Below are positions 1 to 10,593 of a DNA stretch of 64,000 bases, piece by piece (the stretch's first letter is position 1; each line of letters begins with the position of its first letter). The position numbers and the translations under genes are program-made. Location: positions 62,001 through 126,000 of the forward strand of contig JAZGUH010000225.1 in the NCBI GenBank assembly GCA_037893225.1, given 5' to 3'. A model generated the notes under the pieces. It searched no databases. It saw nothing but the letters and a program-made list of their open reading frames with translations, and was not told the origin of the DNA. Source of the DNA: Hippasteria phrygiana. Taxonomy: Eukaryota; Echinodermata; Asteroidea; Valvatida; Goniasteridae.

Positions 1-450
1 GCCATCCTGTTTCTCAATCATCGCGCAGTTTTCCTTTCCAGCTGCGTTATTGGGCTCATTCTCTCCCCAGTAGCGGGCGCCGACTTCCCTACCCTGCTCC
101 AAGCATTTCCATTCTCCTTCATCTGCAATGTCATCACAGCGAATCCAGACCCCTTCCGCATTTGCAACAGACATGCTCAGAATGAAGGTGTTCTCCTCTG
201 GCGTGTTGGGGACAGCGAGCCAGCCTCCGATCTTGGTGCACACCGTGGTGGTTGCCACCTCCCAGCTGTGGATGCCATCCAGGGTCTTGTAGCAGGAGAC
301 ACCCCATGCTGTCCATCCCTCGGGGCAGGCTCCGGGCTGAAGGGACAGACAGGGATAAGCGTGCTCGCTAGGCTGTTGCGTTGTATTCACATTGCATTTT
401 AAAATGGTGAAGAGTAAGACTAAGCCCAGTTTGGATATAATGCCATCCAT
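1..450 (-). CDS. Secreted C-type lectin-domain protein, 5' part (partial)
   Basis: The minus strand is open from an ATG at 450-448 to the window edge, 150 codons without a stop. Residues 1 to about 23 are a hydrophobic signal peptide (LGLVLLFTILKC core). A long-form C-type lectin domain starts near residue 42 with CPEGW and SCY, then GGWLA, EGEW, the Ca2+/sugar-site motif EPN (residues 132-134) and ENCA (140-143). EPN is known to favour mannose-type ligands in this family. The closing WND motif and last cysteines lie outside the window. No transmembrane segment is visible, so a secreted lectin is inferred. Signal peptide and domain appear to share one exon. The exact ligand and orthologue are not determinable. 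Confidence 0.85.
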   Translation of the reverse strand, partial: MDGIISKLGLVLLFTILKCNVNTTQQPSEHAYPCLSLQPGACPEGWTAWGVSCYKTLDGIHSWEVATTTVCTKIGGWLAVPNTPEENTFILSMSVANAEGVWIRCDDIADEGEWKCLEQGREVGARYWGENEPNNAAGKENCAMIEKQDG

Positions 451-490
451 GATTTGGCAACGTACGACAGAGAAAGATTTGTTTATTACT

Positions 491-500
491 GGTTTTATAC
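491..500 (-). promoter_or_regulatory. Probable TATA box of the lectin gene
   Basis: On the minus strand GTATAAAACC lies about 41 bases upstream of the lectin ATG. That spacing would put a start site near 460-468 and give a very short 5' UTR. Position and match are seen; promoter function is inferred. Confidence 0.5.
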
Positions 501-1054
501 ACGTCTTGCTACATATCTCATGGTGATTCAGTGCGTCTTCCAGAAACCCTTCGCTTGTCTGTACATGTGTGTGGTACATGAACATGTAGAAGTTTCTGAT
601 TGGTCCTCTAGGAGTACAATCTAATACATACATGCATGTCGCCATTTTGTTTCCTATTATTCATCCAATATCATTAAGTAAGTAACCATGGCAATATGTG
701 TAGACCTCTTGTGATTGGCCATGAATTCTGGTTTAGAGCGAGTGAAGTCAATATGCAATCATGATATGGTGAAAAACTAAATTTAGTTTGTTAGATTGAA
801 GCCCTGAATTTTTTCCTTACCCTTTTTTTTAAACAGATTGGACGGGATACATGTAGATAACCAACAAAAGGATGTTTGAAATGGACGAGGGCATATAATA
901 CATATTACTTCTCCTCTGTTTAAGTGTTCTGGCAATGAAAAACAAATTTCACATGTGCATTTTGATAGTTCAGTGTTTTTTGTTACAAGATTCCCCCCCC
1001 CCCCCCCCTCATCTCCGCATCTTTTGAAAAACTTGTTCTTTAGCCATTTATTAG
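501..1054. other. Intergenic, no gene seen
   Basis: No coding signal was recognised. A run of 16 C lies at 993-1008. The reading frames here are short and lack splice context or recognisable domains. Confidence 0.5.
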
Positions 1055-1573
1055 CAGGGCTGTCCCGAATATACCGAATATTCGATATTCGATCGTCAAG
1101 CGAATATTCGAATACCATTTTGCCAGTTCGAATATTCGAAAAGATATACATGTATGCACGTACAGATATGACTCTGATGCTATTTTTATAGAAAAGTTAC
1201 GGCGCTTAGCAGTGTCAAATGCCACATTTTTGTCAATCGTTTTGTGGACTGAGGTTTATTTTTCCCGTCTGTAAAACCCTTGATACAACAGGGGTACGCA
1301 AAAAAATGCTGTTTAAACGGTCCATAATATCAATCACCATACGTAAAACATCGGCTTGCATTTAGGTGCAATGTTTTTTTACGGGTGTGGCATGCACTGA
1401 AAAACTTGATCGGCGAGTATCGAATATTTGAATATTCGGTCAAACCCAGTTTCGAATATTCGAATAGTAAATTATTCGAAAATGTATGTAAATGTGTGTA
1501 AATTTGGTTATGGTACTCAATTTCATAATCTGTAACAGGTTCCTGACATTAACGGTTCAGATACACAGCCCTG
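1055..1573. mobile_element. hAT-like non-autonomous element rich in TTCGAATATTCGAA
   Basis: A perfect 9-bp terminal inverted repeat, CAGGGCTGT at 1055 and ACAGCCCTG ending at 1573, bounds about 520 bp. CAGGG-type ends are typical of hAT elements. Inside, two clusters (about 1070-1145 and 1415-1480) consist of palindromic GAATATTCGAA-like steps. No 8-bp target duplication is visible and there is no transposase. Confidence 0.55.
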
Positions 1574-1575
1574 AT

Positions 1576-1976
1576 CAGGGATCGAAATAGCCACTGGACT
1601 GCTGGACCGAGTCCAGTGATTTGAGCGTTGGTCTAGTGAACTCTAGTCCGGTGGTCTATAGTGATTTTTTTCATAAACTGTGAAATGCTATCATTAAAGT
1701 CAATTTTTTTCTAAATCTGGTAAACTGAAAAAGCCCCATCATTTCTGGAATGGCCATTTTTAGTTTATGAGGCATGGACTTTCAATCAAAACAGCATTTC
1801 TAACCCCTCCCCCAACAAGGTCGGCAAAGGGGAAATTTTTTTAACATCACACTTATTTAAAACACTGTGTGTTCTTACTTTTACCATTGGTTAAATTGCA
1901 AAATACCTTCTGGTCTAGTAAAATTGTTGTGCCCAGCTGTCTAGTAGATTTTTACCTGAAATTCGACCCCTTCCTG
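1576..1976. mobile_element. hAT-like MITE, family 'CAGGGMTCGAAAT', copy A
   Basis: Starts CAGGGATCGAAATAG and ends with CCTGAAATTCGACCCCTTCCTG. It shares ordered blocks with the copy at 2272-2557: 'ccagtgatttgag', 'ctagtgaactc', 'aaataccttc', 'ctgtctagta'. The ends are more decayed than in copy B. Non-coding. Confidence 0.55.
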
Positions 1977-2271
1977 AGACTTTGACCAAAGTCAATGATT
2001 TTCGTCAATGATTTTCAGACAAACGACACATTTTCAAGGGATGGTCATGTCTACTTTTGAATGATCTTTTCACCCATAGTAATTTTAGGACAGAATTTTT
2101 TGTAGTCGATTCCGGCCTCCAAAGCAATGTGTCCCTTTAACTGTGATTGTTTCTGAGAATCCTAGAATAAACGATAAACTCCTGTTCTAATTGACTACCC
2201 AAGTTTTCAGATTCTTTGTCCCCCCCCCCCCCCCCATTCTTTCCTCCGCATGGTGTCTACTCCTACCACAT

Positions 2272-2557
2272 CAGGGCTCGAAATATTCGCTAGAATCCAG
2301 TGATTTGAGCATTGATCTACATGTAGTGAACTCCTGACTGATTTTTTTTTTTTTTTTTTTTTAGAGTGGATGAAATGTTTTGAAAACCTCTCCCCAAAAG
2401 TCAGCAAAAGAAACCGATTAAAGCAGCACATTTGAATAAAAAATTATTTTTACCATAAGTTTTGTGAAATACCTTCAAGTCTAGTCAAATGTTTGATGTA
2501 GCTACATTTTTGTAGCCTGGCTGTCTAGTAAATTTGTTACCTGAAATGCGAGCCCTG
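2272..2557. mobile_element. hAT-like MITE, family 'CAGGGMTCGAAAT', copy B
   Basis: Ends are CAGGGCTCG and CGAGCCCTG, a perfect 9-bp inverted repeat. The body matches 1576-1976 block by block and holds a long T run near 2342-2362. The flanks resemble each other (CACAT on both sides) but are not a clean 8-bp duplication. Non-coding. Confidence 0.6.
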
Positions 2558-2851
2558 GTCACATTGAGATGGAGATTATGCATTTTGTCTGTTCTCTAAA
2601 CCGGCAAGTTTACTATATGAATTTGTACATGTAGTACACATTGAGTATCGTGGTTTCCTTTGCTGCTGAAGACCCTGGTTATTCCAGACTGATCCCCAAA
2701 TGATCCCCAAATCAATAATTCCTTCAGCAGTTATTTGTGTGGCCTTAATGCATCAGTTCACCAATTTATATTAACCACGTTTTCTACGAACACAAAAGAA
2801 AATCAATACCTCAAGTTATGCAACCTTCAGCTCCCCCCCCCCCCCCCCCCC
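2558..2851. other. Intergenic, homopolymer C at its end
   Basis: No gene or repeat family was recognised. A run of 19 C occupies 2833-2851, immediately before the CRE-rich composite. Confidence 0.5.
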
Positions 2852-2855
2852 ACAA

Positions 2856-4203
2856 CGTCGGAAAAAGCCTTGTTTTTGTTCTGATTTTTTTGTCTTTCCT
2901 TTTTTTTCTTTTTTTAGTTCTCACCAAAATCCCATAGACTTACTGCACGAATTTTGTCAGCGGAACTTTAGGTCTTAAAAAATCTCAGATCTTAACCAAA
3001 CTTACCTCAAACATAGACCCTAAGCTGAAATTGTATGCCGAAGAGTGACGTCATGATGACGTCATCGGGTGTCATATTACAAGCGATTTAAGATAAATAT
3101 TGTTATTTGTTAATCTTTAAAATGCTACATAAAATCAGCTGTGAGACCCCTGATCTTGGTTTTAGTGTCAATTGATAGTATAAACCAGGATATTCATTTT
3201 ATCTCGTGTGCGTCAAATCACGTGACCCTTCCTTCCGGTCCAAACTGAAAGTGCCCTATAATTTGAAAGTGGAACTAGGACTCTATGTCTCTTCGCTGAA
3301 CAGAACATAGGGCTTTTCCGCATTATTTTTTTATGATGACACTGCGATTTTTGCTTGCTTGTGTCAATTAGTCTGCCTACCCACCAGGCTTCATGACAAT
3401 TGGACCTACCAATTTACATGTCTTTCGAGAAATTATGCCTTTGATGACGTAATTATGAGGTTGTTTAGTGACCAAAGTGCCACTTACAAAATTCGAGTAC
3501 AAAGTCTATGGGATTTGGGATAGTACTAAAATAATCATAGAAAATCAGCCGATGACGTCATCATGACGTCACCTCAGATTTAACATGCTAGTAGCACTAT
3601 CTACATGTACCTGCACACTAATTTTTATGACTATCGTCCATACCCTTATATGTGTTTCAAGAAAAGCATATTTTTGATGATGTCATGATGACGTCACACA
3701 TTCTTTACATTTTTGTGAAAGAATATAGAAGCTAACAAAACTATTACAAAAAGAATTTTGAATTTAGCATGTTCGGTTGATGAGATATGGCTTTAAGAAA
3801 CTTTGAAGTTCAAAAACTTTAATATTACTGTAAAATCGTATGATGACGTCATCATGACGTCACCTCAATTTTCATCTATTACACGAGCTACCATACCAAC
3901 ATACCTCGTTTGAAGGCAATCGGACCTACCGTTCTCTAGATATGGGCCCTTGAAAAATGCACCTTTAAGATGACGTCACGTGACACGTGATGATGTCATC
4001 ATGACGTCACTCTTCGACATACAACTTCAGCTTAGGGTCTATGTTTGAGGTAAGTTTGGTTAAGATCTGAGGTTTTTTAAGACCTAAAGTGCCGCCGACA
4101 AAATTCGTGTACAAAGTCTATGGGATTTTGGTCAGAACTAAAAGAAGGAAGAAGAAAAAAAAAAATCAGAACAAAAACAAGGCCTTTTCCGACTGGCAGT
4201 GTC
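2856..4203. repeat. Sub-unit with about 190-bp terminal inverted repeats
   Basis: The left end (gtcggaaaaagccttgtttt onward, through 'cccatagactta', to the first TGACGTCATGATGACGTCA) returns in reverse complement at about 4008-4203, ending 'ggccttttccgac'. This is the best candidate for an intact mobile unit inside the composite. No clear target duplication was identified. Confidence 0.6.
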
Positions 4204-7200
4204 GGAAAAGCCAAAAAGATGTGAACTTGGTTTCAACGATGTTAGTATCCGGCTAGGTTGTACTTCACAAAAAAATTACCTGTGACGTCATAAAATGTTC
4301 GAGCGCCCTCTAGCGGCAGGTTGAAAAATGTTTAAAATGAATAATCAGTCGATGTGTGTAGCGAAGTTTGCTGAAATCACTTTATAATTGATGCATGCTA
4401 AGAACAAGTTAAGGGGGAGAAAGATTGATGACGTCACCAGACCGGAAGTTGCAATGAAATTACCTTTAAACCTTTAAAAATTGCTGAAAAATCAACCACT
4501 AGAGATATAATCCAGATATTTGCTTCAGATGGCAGAGTTAACATAGCTCTCGAACTTTCTGATAATGACGTCATGATGACGTCATCAAATATGGGATGAC
4601 AAGCAATCAACAATTTCTGGATGTAATCTTTGAAAATCAATATAAAACCAATCGAGAGAGATCTGATTTTGCTTTTAATGGGAACTGATAGAAGAATCCA
4701 GGGTCTTCATTTTTGATATTACATGTGTACGTGCAAAATCACGTGACCTTTCCTTCCGGTTGAAACCGGAAGTGCCTCATAATTTGAAAGTAGCCATATC
4801 TCACCAACAGAAAATGCTAAATTCAAAATTCTTTTTGTAATAGCTTTGTTAGCTTCTATATTCTTTCACATCAGTGTAACAAATGTGTAACGTCATCATG
4901 ACGTCATCAAAAATGTGCTTTTTTGAAACACATAATAAGGGTAGGTCTGATCATCATAAAAATTGGTGGGTAGGTAGATAGTGCCACTAGCATGTTAAAT
5001 CCGAGGTGACGTCATGATGACGTCATCGGCTGATTTTCTATGAATTTCTTAGTTCTATCCCAAATCTCATAGACTTTGTACACGAATTTTGTAAGTGGCA
5101 CTTTGGTCACTAAACAACATCAGATCTTAATCAGTCTTAACACAAACAAAGACACTAAGCTGAAAATGTATGCCGAAACAAGACGTCATGATGACATCAT
5201 CACGTGTCATGTGACGTCATCTTAAAGGTGCATTTTTCAAGGGCCCATATCTAGAGAACCATAGGTCCGATTGCATTCAAACCTGCTATGGTGGTAGACA
5301 AGTACGTGTTATAGATGAAAATTGAGGTGACGTCATGACGACGTCATCATACAATTTTATAGTAATGTTTAAGTTTTTGAATCTTAAAGTTTCTTAAAGC
5401 AATATCTCATCAACAGAACATGCTAAATTCAAAATTCTTTTTGTAATAGCTTTGTTAGCTTCTATATTCTTTCACATAAATGTAAAAAATGTGTGACGTC
5501 ATTATGACGTCATCAAAAATGTGCTTTTTGTAAACACATATAAGGGTAGGTCCGATCATCATAAAAATTGGTAGGTAGGTAGATAGTGCCACTAGCATGT
5601 AAAATCCAAAGCGACGTCATGATGACGTCATCAGCTGATTTTCTATGAATTTTTAGTTCTATCCCAAATCCCATAGACTTTGTACTCGAATTTTGTAAGT
5701 GGCACTTTGGTCACTAAACAACCTCAGATCTTAATCAGACTTAACACAAACATAGACCCTAAGCTGAAATTGTATGCCGAAGAGTGACGGGGTGATGACG
5801 TCATCACGTGTCACGTGATGTCATCTTAAATGTGCATTTTTCAATGGCCCGTATCTAGTGAACTGTAGGTCCGATTACGCTCAAATGTAGTATGTTGGTA
5901 GACAAGCATTTGTTGTTGATGAAAATTGAGGTGACGTCACGATGACATCATCATACAAAATTATAGTAATTTTAAAGTTTTTGAACCATAAAAATTTCTT
6001 TAAGCCATAATTTATCAACAGAACATGCTAATGTCGAAATTCTTTTTGTAATAGGTTTATTAGGTCCTACATATGTAAAAAAAAATGCAAAATATGTGCA
6101 CCATCATAATGACGTCATCAAAGGCATAATTTCTCGTAAGACATGTAAATTAGTAGGTCCAATTGTCATGAAGCCTGGTGGGTAGGCAGACTTGTCACAA
6201 GCAAGCAAAAATCGCAGTGACATCATAAAAAAATAATGCGGAAAAGCCCTATGTTCTGTTCAGCGAAGAGACATAGAGTCCTAGTTCTTCTTCTTTTAGT
6301 TCTGACTAAAATCCCATAGACTTACTACACGAATTTTGTCAGCGGCACTTTAGGTCTTAAAAAACCTCAGATCTTAACCAAACTTACCTCAAACATAGAC
6401 CCTAAGCTGAAATTGTATGCCGAAGAGTGACGTCATGATGACGTCATCGGGTGTCATATTACAAGCGATTTAAGATAAATATTGTTAATCTTTAAAAGGC
6501 TACATAAAATCAGCTGTGAGACCCCTGATCTTGGTTTTAGTGTCAATTGATAGTATAAACCAGGATCTTCATTTTATCTCGTGTGCGTCAAATCACGTGA
6601 CCCTTCCTTCCTGTCTAAACTGGAAGTGCCCTATAATTTGAAAGTGGAAAAAGATGTGAACTTGGTTTCAACGATGTTAGTCTCCGCCTAGGTTGTACTT
6701 CACAAAAAAATTACCTGTGACGTCATAAAATGTTCGAGCGCCCTCTAGCGGCAGGTTGAAAAATGTTTAAAATGAATAATCAGTCGATGTGTGTAGCGAA
6801 GTTTGCTGAAATCACTTTATAATTGATGCATGCTAAGAACAAGTTAAGGGGGAGAAAGATTGATGACGTCACCAGACCGGAAGTTGCAATGAAATTACCT
6901 TTAAACCTTAAAAAATTGCTGAAAAATCAACTGCTAGAGATATAATCCAGATATTTGCTTCAGATGGCAGAGTTAACATAGCTCTCGAACTTTCTGATAA
7001 TGACGTCATGATGACGTCATCAAATATGGGATGACAAGCAATCAACAATTTCTGGATGTAATCTTTGAAAATCAATATAAAACCAATCGAGAGAGATCTG
7101 ATTTTGCTTTTAATGGGAACTGATAGAAGAATCCAGGGTCTTCATTTTTGATATTACATGTGTACGTGCAAAATCACGTGACCTTTCCTTCCGGTTGAAA

Positions 7201-7604
7201 CCGGAAGTGCCTCATAATTTGAAAGTAGCCATATCTCACCAACAGAAAATGCTAAATTCAAAATTCTTTTTGTAATAGCTTTGTTAGCTTCTATATTCTT
7301 TCACATCAGTGTAACAAATGTGTAACGTCATCAAAAATGTGCTTTTTTGAAACACATATAAGGGTAGGTCTGATTATCATAAAAATTGGTGGGTAGGTAG
7401 ATAGTGCCACTAGCATGTAAAATCCAAAGTGACGTCATGATGACGTCATCGGCTGATTTTCTATGAATTTCTTAGTTCTATCCCAAATCTCATAGACTTT
7501 GTACACGAATTTTGTAAGTGGCACTTTGGTCACTAAACAACATCAGATCTTAATCAGACTTAACACAAACAAAGACACTAAGCTGAAAATGTATGCCGAA
7601 ACAA

Positions 7605-7684
7605 GACGTCATGATGTCATGACGTCATGACGTCATGACGTCATGACATCATGACATCATGACATCATGACGTCATGACATCAC
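7605..7684. repeat. Tandem array of the 8-bp unit GACGTCAT
   Basis: Ten consecutive octamers with variants GATGTCAT, GACATCAT and GACATCAC. The corresponding place in the other copy of the block (about 5182-5206) has only two or three units, so this array expanded after the larger duplication. Confidence 0.85.
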
Positions 7685-8645
7685 GTGTCATGTGACGTCA
7701 TCTTAAAGGTGCATTTTTCAAGGGCCCATATCTAGAGAACCGTAGGTCCGATTGCATTCAAACCTGCTATGGTGGTAGACAAGTACGTGTTATAGATGAA
7801 AATTGAGGTGACGTCATGACGATGTCATACGATTTTATAGTAATGTTTAAGTTTTTGAATCTTAAAGTTTCTTAAAGCCATATCTCATCAACAGAACATG
7901 CTAAATTCAAAATTCTTTTTGTAATAGATTTGTTAGCTCCTATATTCTTTCACATAAATATGAAAAATGTGTGACGTCATCATGACGTCAACAAAGTATA
8001 AGGGTACGTCCGATTGTCATAAAAATTGCTGGGTGGGTAGATAATGAAATTTTTAATTCTATCCAAAATCCCATAGACTTTGTACTCCAATTTTGTAAGT
8101 GGCACTTTGGTCACTAAACAACCTCAGATCTTAATCAGACTTAACACAAACATGGACCCTAAGCTGAAATTGTATGCCGAAGAGTGACGGGGTGATGACG
8201 TCATCACGTGTCACGTGATGTCATCTTAAATGTGCATTTTTCAATGGCCCGTATCTAGAGAACCGTAGGTCCGATTGCGCTCAAACGTAGTATGTTGGTA
8301 GGCAAGCATTTGTTGTTGATGAAAATTTAGGTGACATCATGATGACATCATCATATAGTAATTTTAAAGTTTTTGAACCTTAAAGTTTCTTTAAGCCATA
8401 TCTCATCAACAGAACATGCTAATATCGAAATTCTTTTTGTAATAGGTTTGTTAGGTCCTACATATGTAAAAAAAATGCAAAATATGTGCACCATCATAAT
8501 GACGTCATCAAAGGCATAATTTCTCAAAAGACATGAAGCCTGGTGGGTAGGTAGACTTGTCACAAGCAAGCAAAAATCGCAGTGACATCATAAAAAAATA
8601 ATGCGGAAAAGCCCTATGTTCTGTTTAGCGAAGAGACATAGATTC

Positions 8646-8865
8646 CTGGTTTTAATTACTTTGTATTTCTTGTCTTGCTGGCCTTTTCAAAGGTTTTATA
8701 TGGTTTGTAGTTGATTAATTTTGTACAGTTCTTCTTCGTTATTAAGGAAATTAAGTAGATATGCCAGTTCAACAGACAAATTAGATAAAAAACTATGTGG
8801 CTTTGCCCAGTATATTGTCAAACCTTGTTGCCTTACAGCATTTTGTAGTCATTTTTCCTTGCTGC
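8646..8865. other. Intergenic, nothing recognised
   Basis: AT-rich unique-looking sequence between the CRE composite and a piggyBac-like MITE. Short frames here lack splice or domain support. Confidence 0.4.
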
Positions 8866-8869
8866 TTAA

Positions 8870-9056
8870 CCCCTTGAGCACGGTATTTTACGGGAGACGT
8901 CGGGGTGTCGCAGCGGTTTTGGCAGCCAAGCGAACCACTACACTGTGTTTGTGCAGTCAAGCGTAACATAAACAATAATCCAACAATGGATTGAAACTGC
9001 ACAAACAGCAGCAAATGGCGTCATCCGGCCTGGTGGCGTCATCCGTACACAAAGGG
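8870..9056. mobile_element. piggyBac-like MITE (TTAA sites)
   Basis: Flanked by TTAA at 8866-8869 and 9057-9060, with ends CCCCTTGAG and CAAAGGG. The inside contains 'caacaatggattgaaactgc' and 'gcagtcaagcgtaac', shared with the copy at 52121-52396. The TTAA target duplication and CCC-type ends are characteristic of the piggyBac superfamily; no transposase is present. Confidence 0.75.
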
Positions 9057-9189
9057 TTAACATCCTCTGTTCAGTTCCTTTGCTTTGCATGTGTTTGGTC
9101 TACACATTTTATGCAACCTTCATCCTTTTTTATTGTACAGATTCAACCAGAAAGTTGTTTCCTGGGATCCCCTTCCAGTACAATAAGTT

Positions 9190-9345
9190 TCTTAAAACCC
9201 TAACTCCCTAGGGTGTGTGGAAAATCATATTAAATTTGGAGGATTCAGGACTGTTAGGGTTATCAATACAAATTTCAGGGTGTGTGGAAAATCGTATTCA
9301 TATTGATGGATTCAGCAGTGTTAGGGTTTTATTTAGATTTTTTTC
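9190..9345. repeat. Short repeat with 'gtgtgtggaaaatc' twice
   Basis: Two near-identical segments about 65 bp apart read 'gtgtgtggaaaatcatatt' then 'ggattcaggactgttaggg', and 'gtgtgtggaaaatcgtattc' then 'ggattcagcagtgttaggg'. A related piece occurs near 34990-35045. A decayed MITE is likely. Confidence 0.45.
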
Positions 9346-9507
9346 AAACCCTGCAAGGTTGCAGTATGTAACACCCTTACAATTACAAAGGTGACTTCTC
9401 CCACGCAATGTCCTTCATGTATGATACTTAGAGTACATAAATGCACGAAATGAAACCCATCCACCAAGGTAGACTACATGTACATGTAGTTTTGTGCTCT
9501 GATAAAT

Positions 9508-9768
9508 GGTTCATTCCATAAATTTGGGGTCCAATTTTGGTGTCCCTGTTACATCTGACATGTATAAGATTTTGAAATTTAGGACACATTCTTTAATGGC
9601 TTCTATCTCCAAGATTGATTCTGTAAAGCAAAGTACCTGCCAAACAAGTAAAAAATAGTATGAAGTCAATTTTATTGACACAATGTACTTGATGGGAAAT
9701 TACACAGGTCAGGTTACAGGGACATCAAAAAATGTCAAACTTTTGGACCCCAGATTTATGGAATGACC
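9508..9768. mobile_element. MITE with TIR 'GGTCATTCCATAAATTTGGGGTCCA'-type ends
   Basis: The left end 'ttcattccataaatttgggg' and right end 'ccccagatttatggaatgac' form an inverted repeat of about 24 bp. A second, larger copy lies at 39372-39785. Superfamily not assigned. Confidence 0.65.
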
Positions 9769-10023
9769 AAAATGCAAGTTACTGTATGATTTATGGGTGG
9801 CAAATGCAATCCTAGACAAAAATCTTAACGACTATTTTGTGGATTATCCCCTACATGGTGTACTAACGAATTATGGAAGAAAACTATGTTTAAATGAAAA
9901 AAACACTAAAATTACTACATGCTACAATGTATTTTGTATTCCAAAATATATTTTTTTATCATATGCTGTGCGAAGATGTACAATGTACATGTACAACATG
10001 AATGTAGGAATTTAGCCATGTTC

Positions 10024-10375
10024 TTATTGGACTTTTCCTCGTAAATTACCGCGACTCACTGTCAACATTCCTTTGCAATAATCTTACAGCTGTTCCCATT
10101 TGGACATTTGTTTACACGGCTGGACTGTTAAATTTGCTTTATGCAGCTGGTGTCGATCTTCCCATTATCTATGACAGTACCGGTATTTAAATCAGTGTCC
10201 CTGTTTAAACTTCCGTGCCTGTGCGGAAGTCTACCATTCCCCCTGTTGGCCTGTTTTACATCACGGTCGCGGTAAGTTATAGGGACATTTATAGTTTACT
10301 GCATGTTCCCACTGGACCTAATTTTGTCATTCTACAGAAAAGCCGCGGTAGATTGACCAAGAAAAGTCCAATGGG
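10024..10375. mobile_element. MITE with TIR ATTGGACTTTTC
   Basis: The left end ATTGGACTTTTCCTCG is answered by GAAAAGTCCAAT at the right, with inner inverted matches around 'taccgcg' and 'cgcggta'. It ends about 115 bp upstream of the first visible PIGL exon. Confidence 0.55.
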
Positions 10376-10490
10376 AGCAGGCCTTGGGTGTGTCCAGCTT
10401 TAAATGCAAAATTTGAAACTATTCAATCTGTTACTTATCATTAGCAAAGGCTCACTTTAAACTTGATTTCCCCTTGTGGTGCCTTTGCAG

Positions 10491-10593
10491 GTAATTACAA
10501 CAAAATTGGAGAAGTCCGAGAGAAGGAACTGAGAGCCAGCTGCAACATCCTTGGAATAACAGACTCCGAGAATGTCACGGTGTTGAATGATGA
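10491..10593 (+). CDS. PIGL: PIGL exon 2 (first visible)
   Basis: Acceptor TTTGCAG, donor GTGAGG. It begins in phase 1, so it needs one base (G for Gly) from an upstream exon, and ends in phase 2 after GA. It encodes NYNKIGEVREKELRASCNIL, followed by GITDSENVTVLND. The known family counterpart is NYYNQGETRKKEL. Confidence 0.9.

Larger units (their letters stand above)
2852..8645. repeat. Composite of direct and inverted repeats packed with TGACGTCA palindromes
   Basis: About 5.8 kb is built from rearranged copies of one non-coding repeat. Recurrent blocks include 'cccatagactttgtac', 'gtaagtggcactttggtcac', 'aagctgaaattgtatgccga' and the double palindrome TGACGTCATGATGACGTCA. By eye there are about 40 exact TGACGTCA octamers, usually paired 9 bp apart. 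Large-scale structure: 2914-3268 is repeated directly at about 6292-6648; about 4217-6290 is repeated at about 6649-8640; 3467-4018 is inverted relative to about 5178-5720; 2856-3050 is inverted relative to about 4008-4203. No long frame or transposase is visible. TGACGTCA is the established CREB/ATF site; any function here is inference. Confidence 0.8.

Noticed and set aside
134..316. Minus-strand frame in the lectin region
   Set aside because: Wrong frame; the lectin reading frame with signal peptide and EPN motif is the real one.
2852..8645. CRISPR-like or satellite array
   Set aside because: Repeat spacing is irregular, copies occur in both orientations and the host is eukaryotic; it is a composite of interspersed repeats.
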